The translations under genes were made by a program, and so were the position numbers. The notes under the pieces were generated by a model. That model saw only the letters and a list, made by a program, of their open reading frames with translations, was not told the origin of the DNA and ran no database searches. Below, piece by piece: positions 13,234-22,697 of a stretch of 26,315 nucleotides of DNA. Within the stretch, counting starts at the first letter, position 1. Every line of letters begins with the position of its first letter. The DNA comes from Basidiobolus ranarum (lineage: Eukaryota; Basidiobolomycota; Basidiobolomycetes; Basidiobolales): assembly GCA_040143965.1 (NCBI GenBank), contig JASJQH010007008.1, forward strand, positions 1 through 26,315. The letters run 5' to 3'.

Positions 13234-13608
13234 CACCGGCCTACCAAGATAATTTTGTACTGCAGTATATGAGTTAGTAAAGTCGAAATCTGTTATAGCT
13301 ATTTGAATTTAGAATAAAATGTAAATCTGAACCATAATTGATGAACCATACTATGCTTAAATGATCCGACCTCACATGAAAATGAGTGCAAATGTTGTTT
13401 AGATTATGCCACTTCTTATGAATAAAATAATAGTCGATTTTAATGATTTTGCAACTATGTTTGGTAATAAATTCAGAAAACTACTTGTTATAGGGTTGAA
13501 ACCCTTTACAATTCATAATTAAACACAAGAGAACTCAAGGCTGCGTTTGCCTTGTATAGTTACTCATTTGACACTTGAGTATTTTAAACTTGTAAAAATA
13601 TTTCCAAA
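13234..13608. other. Spacer between the acidic-protein gene and the ankyrin-dysferlin gene
   Basis: 375 bp, very AT-rich, with no gene seen. It should contain the 3' end of the upstream gene, with AATAAA at 13313-13318, and the promoter of the downstream gene. Confidence 0.6.
13313..13318 (+). terminator. Candidate polyadenylation signal (AATAAA)
   Basis: A canonical AATAAA, 80 bp after the stop of the acidic-protein gene, well placed for 3' processing. A second AATAAA-containing stretch follows near 13421. Confidence 0.4.
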
Positions 13609-15198
13609 ATGACTACATCTCCGGTGCAAACATTACAATATACACCGGTTGCTTCCATGATTCCTGAGATGGTGTATCCACCAGTTCCAGGAGAGACTCA
13701 TGCTTTTTATGGAGACCATCATAACAAAGGGGTGAAACTCCCTGACCGTTCTCACCTTAAGTTTAATGATTCTAACTTACCTAATCCTCTTAACTCTGAA
13801 ATCCCCAATCAAATTCAAAAAGAGATTAATGAGCGCCTATACATCGCAGCAGAAACCGGCGATGCTAATGTTATGTCTGAACTATTAGAAGCTATGGATG
13901 CTGCTACAAACGGGTCACCATCAGGACTGATCAATACGCCTTCTCCATCCACTGGACTTACAGCTTTACATTATGCTGCTTCGCGTGGCCATCTTACATT
14001 AGTACAGTTGCTAGTAGATTCTGGCTCCATCGTTGAGCTACCAGATAAAGAAGGAGAGGTAGATATACCCACTTTTGTTTTTTCTTTTATAATATCTTGC
14101 TTTTATATTGCTTAGACCTAACTGATTGCTTTTCTTAGACTGCACTACTTAAAGCAGCTTATAACGGATACCTAAGTGTTATCAAATATCTAGTTGAACA
14201 TCAAGCCGATGTCAATCATAAAGATAATGACGGTTGGACCGCTTTACACAATGCCTGCTCAAGAGGCCAACTGGATGTTGTACGCTGGCTTATCGAAATC
14301 AGTGGTGCAGATGTGAACATCAGAAGCAAAATGGGACATACACCTCTAAGTAGGCCATATGAATGATTTGTTTTGAAACCTTTACAAGAAATTGAGCTGT
14401 AATCTTGCTTTTGTTTAGTTAATGCTGCATCCAAAGGTTATCTTCATATTGTGAGATATCTACTAAGGAAAGGAAAGGCCAATCCACTGATCAAGAATAA
14501 GTTTGGTGAAGCCGCATACGATGTCGCGGCCGTCAGTATGGAGGCACAGGTGTGTGAATTATTGGAAAGAGCAGAAAAGGACTGGTGGAGAGCTCATAGA
14601 AAGCCTAGCGCTGGTAAGAATTTCGTAAAACTGAATTCAGAATTTTGTTAGAACATTCAATTGATATCATAAATAATTGATAGGTGGACCTCCTGTAGTC
14701 AAAGAGAAGTACGACATGATCGCTTCACACAATACAATTCTTGTAATTTTACATGAGAACCAGCGGTCTACATCAAGCTTCCGACTTCGGTTCACAGCAC
14801 CCAAGTTTTCGATAAGTGCGCTTTCAAAGTCCGATATACGTGGCCCCTGGTCTTTAACTAACGGGGAGCCCAAAGACAAAGAAGATATTCACTTGCCCAC
14901 GCCTCCCGAATCCTCGCAATCTACGTCTGATTCTTGGTTTTGGCTTACTGACTGGCAAGTTGACATCAAGCATCTGCAAGTTGATCCGGAAGAAGGATGG
15001 CAATACTCAAGATCATTTGACTGTCTAGAAAAGGAATGGACCCCTTCTGCGCCTGGTGCTGGATCTGGGGGTAGCTGGGTAAGAAGAAGAAGATGGTTCA
15101 GAGCAATGAAGCGTCAAGTGGATGTTGCACAGTTGACTCTGGATGAGTCGGACGACAACATATCGTTCAACAGCCAAGAAGCGATCTCTAGTTCATAG
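13609..15198 (+). CDS. Ankyrin-repeat + dysferlin (DysFN/DysFC, Pex30/Spo73-like) protein, 456 aa, 4 exons
   Basis: Exons: 13609-14058, 14139-14349, 14419-14613, 14684-15198. The introns are 80, 69 and 70 bp and the phases agree. After ~75 disordered residues come about five ankyrin repeats (~78-275; for example TGLTALHYAASRGHLTLV, GWTALHNACSRGQLDVV and INAASKGYLHIVRYLL). The C-terminal third is a dysferlin domain. The DysFN-like part (~305-347) has HENQRS, FRLRF and PWSL. The DysFC-like part (~369-428) has WFWLTDWQVD, VDPEEGWQYSRSF and the signature VRRRRWFR. In fungi this domain occurs in Pex30-family ER/peroxisome proteins and in the sporulation protein Spo73. Unlike Pex30, no membrane spans are seen, so it is probably a soluble adaptor. 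A role at peroxisomal, ER or other membranes is inference from the domain alone. Confidence 0.92.
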
Positions 15199-15914
15199 AG
15201 AGTATGTTTTCAGCAGCCAACTCTCGTAATACCATATGTTTATTTGTTCACTCCATATGCATCCCACCAAAGAAACCATGAATATCCCAATTTTTTCTAT
15301 GAAGAACTGATTTATTTATATAGTCGAACTTAATATGCTTCAAATCGTACAATAAATCACAAACGATACCAGATATGCTACTATATAGCTACAATCAATG
15401 CTGTGAGCCATCTGAATTACTGATGCTTTATTGATGCGAATGCTTGTGGTGTTGACTACGATTCGCTCAGTTCACATGTAAAATTTTATCTCGACTGTTG
15501 CATCGTCATTCACCATTTCACTACTAGGCTGGTCTCGGCTTACCCATGGCACAAATCTCTGGCTCACACTGCGATTGTAAAAAAAATCCCCTTTCCATTT
15601 TCATCTTTGTGCTAACCATTCTAACCTTTTCTTTCCCCATCATTATTATATCTTTATATTATTCTATTTATTATAGTGGGTAATATTTCTCTTCGAAGCG
15701 ACTCCATCGTTAGAATTCCCCAAAGAGATACCACTACATAGTACACGACACGTAACATTGAAGAGTGTTAATTACACTACAACAATTGCATACAGGGTAC
15801 ACTCTAGAGACAAAATTCATTATAAATTCTACCCTGAGCTTATTATTCTCCTTGTGTCTTTCTACTCTCCTACGCTCAGATATTTCTTTTCATCCCATCT
15901 GAAAAACCTTTAGT
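15199..15914. other. Spacer and likely promoter of the MAPKKK gene
   Basis: 716 bp with no supportable gene. AATAAA at 15351-15356 is a candidate poly(A) signal for the upstream gene. Pyrimidine-rich patches near 15590-15640 and 15840-15900 lie before the MAPKKK start at 15915 and may be part of its core promoter or leader. Confidence 0.6.
15351..15356 (+). terminator. Candidate polyadenylation signal (AATAAA)
   Basis: A canonical AATAAA about 150 bp after the ankyrin-dysferlin stop codon. Only the motif and its position support it. Confidence 0.35.
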
Positions 15915-18900
15915 ATGACTATTGATAAACTCTTTCTCGGTAAGAGCTTCTATATAGTTGGCTTCGACGATATTCGATATCAACAATTGTATGACAATAT
16001 TGAAAGTCATGGGGGTACTGTTATCCTAGATGCTTTTATGCCAGCCAAGGTAATGTCATACTCTAAAATATTTTTTGACTTTCCTTCCTTGATTCTCCTA
16101 TTATGACAGGAACATTTTTCCACATTCTTAAAAGCAAACCACCACTTCAAAACTCTTGACTTAGAGAGTTCTTTTTTATACTTTATAGACTTCCTATGTT
16201 TTGACTACACCTCATATTTTGGAAGCTATGAAAGACATTCTTTCAGAATTGTTGGCTTTTAACATACCAATTATTGATGAAGGTTTTGTATGGAGTTCTA
16301 TACAACAAGGGATTTTAGTCAATCCGGAGATGTTTGATCTAACACGGTATGGGATGACTTTCTTTTCTTAGATATTCTATGTTGAAGCTTCCAATAGAGA
16401 ATTATTTGCTTTCACATACTTGATTATTAACCTTCTCGTTGTTAGGGAGCTATCTGTCACATCAAGAGGTGAGGAACTTCCGCGAGTTAACCTAAATTCT
16501 AACAGTAGTTGGTCTACAGCCAGTGATTTACCGGCTCATCACGACGCATATGGATATGAAATTCCAAGTAGTGACGGCCCTGCACCTAACGACCATTCTA
16601 CAAAGCCTAACCAGAATCCGGACCAACCCTACTTCAAGTCAGTGAAATTCGACCGTGGTAATTCAGCGGACTCTGACTCCGATGATGGCGAAATGGATGA
16701 CTATGACGACAAGTCTTTCATGGCCACACCTAGCATGGAATATGAGAATGTTGAATTAATTCAGGATAATCAAGCACAAGCTATTCATAGAGAACGGTTG
16801 GAATGGCGTGGTATGTTGGCTTCTGTATTGACTGGAGAGGTAATCAAATCCGAAAAGATGCGCATATCGGATTCCTTAAAGTCTAAGCAACAAAAGGCCG
16901 CCTTAAGCTATCAAAACTGGTTAGGCATACGTGCTTTGCTGAGACAAACAAGTGTTCTTCATGAGAAAAGATTTTTAGAAGAGGCTCGCTCCCAAATCGA
17001 TGGCGTATTGCAGGAAGTGATTGGATTTCGGATTACAAATCGCTCAATCCCAGCCATAGAGCAAGTCGCAGAAATTTTGCAAAAAGTAGATCAAGTTGAA
17101 AACCTTTATCCAACTCGTAAAGCTATCATGGATGACAATCCTCTGTATGCGTCTCAAGAATTCCAATATAACTTAGACGCGTTGACTTCGTGGTGTACGG
17201 TTACCATGAGCATTCAAATGCAATTGAAAATTCTCAAGAATTGGACTGGTAGTGACAGCCTACAGGTAGCGAGACCCAAGGATACGCCGGCGAATCCTGA
17301 CGAGCCTTCTTTCATTGAGCGGATTTTAAAGGAGAACGGATTGCAGCGTACTTTTGAAAAACGTACTCTCTCTACCCTCAATTCTCTTCTATCCAAAGCT
17401 AAAACAAACATGATTGAGAATGCATCCGCTTACTCCGATATGGATTTGCCATCGTACACCAATGAACTTCGACAGCTGGTCAGGTTCCCTACGAGCTTAA
17501 TGGAAGAATGTTTGAGGCTACGTTTAGAATACGCAGAGCGCGTCACTGATCCCACTAATTTAATGTTGGATCAGATGTCCGAAGATTTCAGAGTATCCTT
17601 GTCATTGGCGTGCCGAATCAAGCATGAGTATCAAGAATTAACCCAAGCAGCTCCCGGTTGGGAGGTGCCTAATTGTATCGATGAACAATACGATTCGGTG
17701 CTTTTTGATAGCTTGAAGTATTACCTCAAATTGCTGCACTGGAAGCTCAAAGGTGGTAGTAAGGCCGTTTATTTCAAAGAGGCGGAAATCCTAGAAAGCG
17801 AATTCAATTTCTTAAGCGAAGTTTCGTTATACATTGAAGGTGGAGAGTGGGAGACTGCTGAACAACTTTGCTCACTGACTAACCGATTGCTCTGTCGTGT
17901 TCTTCTCTACTTTGAATCTCAGATGCGAGTGCCACCGGAGATGCCAGCAGCTGGTCTGATTAAATGGTATAATCGGGTATTGGAAAACGTACGTATGGGG
18001 GTGAGAAAGTTATTACGTTTCTCCAAGTTGCTCAGCAATCAATATGAAAGTGCCACTGAGTATATCTTCGAGCCGAGTAACCTGGACCTCGTACTAGGAA
18101 CTCTCAGTGCCTCGGGTCATGTGTTGGTTTACACTGGTTCCTTCGAAAGGGATGGACTTTATATCTTAGTCGACCCAAGTCTATGCCAAAAGCCGAATTT
18201 GGTGCGGAGACTAATGAGATCGTGCATTTGCAACGAGAAGGAAGATATGATTAACAAGGAAAGCTATATGCTGATCATCAACCCCGGGAAGCGTGAGCTT
18301 GTGTGGCACGGCCAAATCATTCAGATTGACGTAGAGTATATGAATATCAACCTCGGTATCAACCGTATTCGACTCATTTCGGAGAGTTCTGGTAGTCTTC
18401 CAGAGAGTAATCGTGTGTTTGCAAGCAGAACGGAGGGGATTGGGATAAATGTTATCCACAATCAAAAGTCGCATATTCCCAAAGTACATAAGGAGCAGAA
18501 CAAAATCAAGAAAACCGTTTTCAAATTGGCTGAAACAATCCTGTTTAATGTCAATGTCATTCGGGAAGCTACCAAGCATGCGCCTTCTGTAGATTTAATT
18601 GAAAATTGCTTTACCTTCGCTTCCGACTTCGGACAGCGTGCCTTAAAATACATGGAAATTGGAGTTAGATCACAACTGAACTTGCAAATGATGCGTCTGG
18701 CAATCGATTGGGTAACCTTTGTGGTATCCGATTGTGTGCCTACTGAGAAGAAGACCTTCCGTTGGGCTGTAATTGCCTTGGAGTTCGCCATGCAAATGAC
18801 TAGGGCTAATAACATCTTGCTACTTAGCGATGAAGAGTTTGAGCTTCTCCAAAGTAAAGTAGCAATATGTATGACTTTGTTGGTATCGCATGTGGATATT

Positions 18901-20300
18901 GCTGGAGCTAGAAGCGCCCATGAAGCAGTGCACCAAGCTGAACAGGAGAAACAAAGCAACATGGATGCTGCTATGGATGATCTTAGCAAACATCTACAAA
19001 TGACAGTGTTTAGCACTTTCGCTAGTGATAGCTCTCTAATTGCCGTCCGGGATGAATGGATGCGAAAGCTTAAGGAAGTAGATGACTATCGAACCTCAAA
19101 AGAACAAGATGCCAGACTCATCGGTAAGGTACTAGATGATAATCGTCCAGAGGATCGTAGTTTGGTATTCTTAGCCTCCTCTTCAAGTAATATTTCACTA
19201 CGTTGGCAACAAGGAAAGTTCATTGGAGGTGGTACTTTTGGTTCTGTGTATCTTGCAATTAACTTGGACAGTGGTGATCTCATGGCTGTCAAGGAAGTTC
19301 GGTTCACAGACTCTTCCTCGCTGACTGCTTTACACAAGTCTATCCAAGAAGAGATGTGTATTATGGAGAGTCTCGATCATCCAAATATTGTCAAATACTT
19401 CGGCCTAGAGGTGCATCGTGACAAGGTGTATATCTTCATGGAGTATTGTCAAGGTGGTTCACTGGCGGACTTACTTGAACATGGCCGTATCGAAGATGAA
19501 AACGTCGTCAAAGTTTATACACTGCAGATGCTTCATGGGTTGGAGTATCTCCATGAAAATAGTATTGTGCACAGAGATGTCAAGCCTGATAGTAAGTATC
19601 AATTTTCCCTCATTTTCGTCAGTTCGATGGTTCTAACTCATTTTCCTATTAAGATATCCTACTGGACCATAATGGCCTCATCAAGTTTGTCGATTTTGGT
19701 GCAGCTAAAGTTATTGCCAAAAACCAAAAGACTATGGGACGTGCTACGAATAATCAACAAATGAAGGTAAACAGCTTGACGGGTACACCAATGTACATGG
19801 CGCCCGAAGTTATTACAGGTGGAGATCGTGGTCGTCAGGGTTCCCAGGATATTTGGTCACTTGGATGTTGTATCCTTGAGATGACAACGGGGCGTCGTCC
19901 ATGGTCCAATTTAGACAACGAGTGGGCGGTCATGTATCACGTAGTGACAGGCCATCCACCACTTCCCGATCCATCCCAATTAAGCGAGACGGGTATGGAT
20001 TTCCTGAAGAATTGTTTCACTAGGTCTCCTTCAAAACGTCCTACTGCTCAGGAGTTATTACAGCATCCATGGGTCAAAGACATAAAAGACGTTAATATGG
20101 ATCAACGGTGGTCTGCTGCTCTGGCTACTGGCTTAGTGAATGGGTCACCGGCCAACTCTTTTGCGGGTATTCCATCATTACCAAGCATGGGGGCTTCGTC
20201 GAGTACCACGTCAGTTGGTCTTTCTACTATCCGAGAGGAGGGATTTTCCAATCCTTTCAGGCAGATTGAGGCTGCCAATGGCTTAGAATCTCACAAATGA
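15915..20300 (+). CDS. SSK2: Ssk2/Ssk22/Wis4-type MAP kinase kinase kinase with N-terminal BRCT-like domain, 1361 aa, 4 exons
   Basis: Exons: 15915-16049, 16189-16346, 16446-19591, 19654-20300. The introns are 139, 99 and 62 bp and the phases agree. It is the top kinase of the HOG/p38-type stress pathway and activates a Pbs2-type MAPKK. The kinase domain spans ~1018-1287: GGGTFGSVYLA, ATP lysine K1047, HRDVKPDN with D1142, VDFGAAK with D1160, then GTPMYMAPE and DIWSLGC; NLDNEWAVMYHV is typical of this family. The long regulatory region (~160-1000) has the helical character of Ssk2 proteins, and residues ~98-155 are acidic and disordered. Unexpectedly, residues ~6-97 read as a BRCT domain: LFLGKSFYIVGF, ESHGGTVI with its GG turn, TSYVLTT, and VWSSIQQG with the conserved helix-3 Trp (W80). 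The length is close to Wis4 (~1400). The kinase identity is secure; the BRCT call is by motif only. Confidence 0.95.
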
Positions 20301-20846
20301 AACACTCCTTAAAGAGCATTTACTTTCCTAACTAATATCTGTGTTTGACCTTCACCTTGTTCCCGCCCCGCCGACATCATGTACTTTTCTTTTTGGCCTT
20401 TAGTTATACAATATTCCCACATCTCTTGGATGTATTTCGTCTGCTGTCTTTCCCCTTTTATTCATACACCAATATAGTCGTCGCGGGCATTTACATTACA
20501 TTTACACTTGTTCCTAACTTTCTATTAAAATTTCTGGCTTCATCATTACTCAACCGATCATTCAACCATTGCCTCAAACAATCAATGAATGATGGAATCT
20601 TAATATTGATGTCAGTAGTCAATTATCAGTAGGATATATCTCAATTATCAGTAGCATATATCTCAATTATCAGTAGCATATATCTGCGATGTCAGTTGTC
20701 AGTAGGACTGTATGTATATATATATATGGTTCACTTATTTTTTGACTATCCATATCCCTTTTTCCCTTCCAAATATAGTAATTATTTCATAGTCACACTC
20801 TGTATGAAAAGGTGCCAAAGTGAATACTTCTTCATAGTTACATATT
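20301..20846. other. Spacer between MAPKKK and DUG3
   Basis: 546 bp. The first part is T- and C-rich and probably holds the MAPKKK 3'UTR. A frame at 20345-20632 lacks an ATG start and has no recognisable domain. The second half holds the 22-bp tandem repeat (20619-20684) and a short (AT)n run near 20713-20726, followed by the DUG3 promoter. Confidence 0.6.
20619..20684. repeat. 22-bp tandem repeat, three copies
   Basis: Three head-to-tail copies begin at 20619, 20641 and 20663; the unit is TCAATTATCAGTAGCATATATC. Copies 2 and 3 are identical and copy 1 has one change (G for C). Related pieces (GTCAGTAGTC before, GTCAGTTGTCAGTAGGA after) flank the array, which suggests an older, larger array built on a TCAGTAG core. 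It lies about 160 bp before the DUG3 start. Confidence 0.88.
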
Positions 20847-22449
20847 ATGTGTCGTTTCTTGCTGTACAAAGGAAAGTCCTCGGTTTTGATTGCTGACGTG
20901 AGTAGAAGTATAACAACCTTCTACACTACTTTTCAGAACTAAAGCTTTCAAAATTTCCCAACCTTTAGCTATTGACCCGTCCTGCTCATTCCATAATTAA
21001 CCAATCTTTCGATTCCCGTCTGAGAATAGATACAAGGAGACCATTAAACGGTACCATCCTAGTTCAATCAGCTCTCAATATCTATTTTTCCTCTAATCTA
21101 CTTCATTCATGTGTGTATCCTTGCTCAGGTGACGGCTTTGGAGTTGGTTTGTGTATTTTCCGTTGTATTCTTAAAGATAAAGTGACCGCTGAATTATAAG
21201 AACTCTTTTTAGGCTGGTATCAATCAGAACATGATGAAAGCCCGTGCATATTTACTTCTACTCTACCTGCTTGGAATAACGTTAATTTGACTCGTTTGGC
21301 TGAAAAGATAAAGAGCCCTTTGGTATTTGCTCACGTCAGGGCTACCACTACTGGCTTGGCCTCCGAAGCTAACTGTAAGTTTCAAGTATCTATCTTTTCG
21401 TAAAACTTGATAGAACTAAAATTGCTGAATTAAAGGTCATCCATGGCAATATGGTAATTTGATGTGGATGCACAATGGAAATATATCTGGATTCGATCAA
21501 GTTAGTGACTTTAGGTAGAACTTGAACTGAAACAATCAATCATTGACTCTCTGATTATCAGATTAGAAGAAAGCTATTAGCTACACTTGCAGACGAAGTA
21601 TTCAACTTTGTTCAAGGAACTACTGATTCAGAATGCGCATTTGCTCTATTTTTAAATCAGGTATTTACTTAAAAACAAGTCACTTGGGCATTCCTGCGTT
21701 AATGAATATTCAGTTGGAAAATCCAGAAAGCCCATACCACACCCCAGAGGAGTTAAAAGAGGCCATGCTACAGATGATTGCTTTACTAAATAAGTGGACT
21801 CGTGAAGTTGGAGTTACTGAGGTATCTGAGTTAAGATACCCTCCTAATGTGATACCAATTTCTCATTTGTATATTTCCCTTTCATTCAGCCATCATTAAT
21901 GAATTTCGCAGTAACTGATGGAAGAACCGTGATCTGCACTCGATACATCAGCTCAGCAACCCAGGAAGCTGCGTCGTTGTATTTCTCTTCAGGTAAATAT
22001 TGATTTCTTTCATCTTTTTCAATACTACTACCGTTGCTAATTTCATTTTAAAGGAACTCGTTTTGAGTCTTACAAACCAGGACACTATCGTATGGTAGGT
22101 TAACTCTTGCAGAATCTCACCTACTATCCTGTGTCCAACACTTCTTTTTCATAGATCAAATCTGATAAGCGAGAGGATATAGTAGTGGTAGCATCAGGTT
22201 GACTTCTTCATTCTTCAGCTCTACATATCTGCACAAATAGTCTTTAGAAACTAACTTGCGCTTCCTGTTTGCTTTATAGAGCCCCTCACCTTTGAGCAGG
22301 CAGACTGGATAACAATCCCCACGAATACATTGGTTGTCATTACTCCTCGTTTCAATGTGCTTTTGTATCCTATTAAGGATGAGAACTACAATCCCCAGGA
22401 TAGGCATCAACCAGTAGATCTTTCTTGTGTTTATAACTTTAAGAAGTGA
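20847..22449 (+). CDS. DUG3: Dug3-type class II glutamine amidotransferase (glutathione degradation), 313 aa, 11 exons
   Basis: In yeast, Dug2-Dug3 cleaves the gamma-glutamyl bond of glutathione in the cytosol. Exons: 20847-20897, 20969-21050, 21129-21146, 21213-21374, 21436-21500, 21562-21660, 21714-21821, 21890-21992, 22054-22094, 22155-22197, 22280-22449. All 10 introns (53-82 bp) keep phase. The start is set by MCRFLLYKG: class II amidotransferases use Cys2 as the nucleophile once Met is removed. Other family motifs are LRIDTRRPLNGDGFGVGWY, FAHVRATTTG, HPWQYG, MHNGNI, GTTDSECAFALF, FAVTDG, CTRY and SEPLTFE. At 313 aa it is somewhat shorter than yeast Dug3 (~357 aa). Exon 3 is a micro-exon of 18 nt that encodes the DGFGV core. 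It converges with the fumarate reductase gene 248 bp away. Confidence 0.95.
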
Positions 22450-22528
22450 GCCATAAATATATATATATGTAGCACTTAATGTGTATTTTATGCAAAGATA
22501 TTAAATAGCCATTATTAATGTTACTATT

Positions 22529-22534
22529 AATAAA
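22529..22534 (+). terminator. Candidate polyadenylation signal for DUG3 (AATAAA)
   Basis: AATAAA, 80 bp after the DUG3 stop, inside the short (248 bp) convergent spacer shared with the fumarate reductase gene. The spacing fits 3' processing; AT-richness lowers the certainty. Confidence 0.4.
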
Positions 22535-22697
22535 AGACCAGTATTCCCCACAGGGAGCGATATATATGTGAACAAAAGTTGATAGTTTAATCTTCAAATG
22601 AGTTTGGTTAACTTGAAATAGACATTTTTACATGTGGGATATGAAGTGCAATATGCTGGCTGGGATGATTTAGTAAGTAGACTCGATTGGAATCGCT

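Noticed and set aside
18462-19016. 184-codon open frame on the minus strand within the MAPKKK
   Set aside because: It is antisense to a clearly conserved coding exon and is a shadow of that codon usage.
20345-20632. 95-codon open frame after the MAPKKK
   Set aside because: It has no ATG start and a T-rich hydrophobic composition, and lies in the expected 3'UTR.
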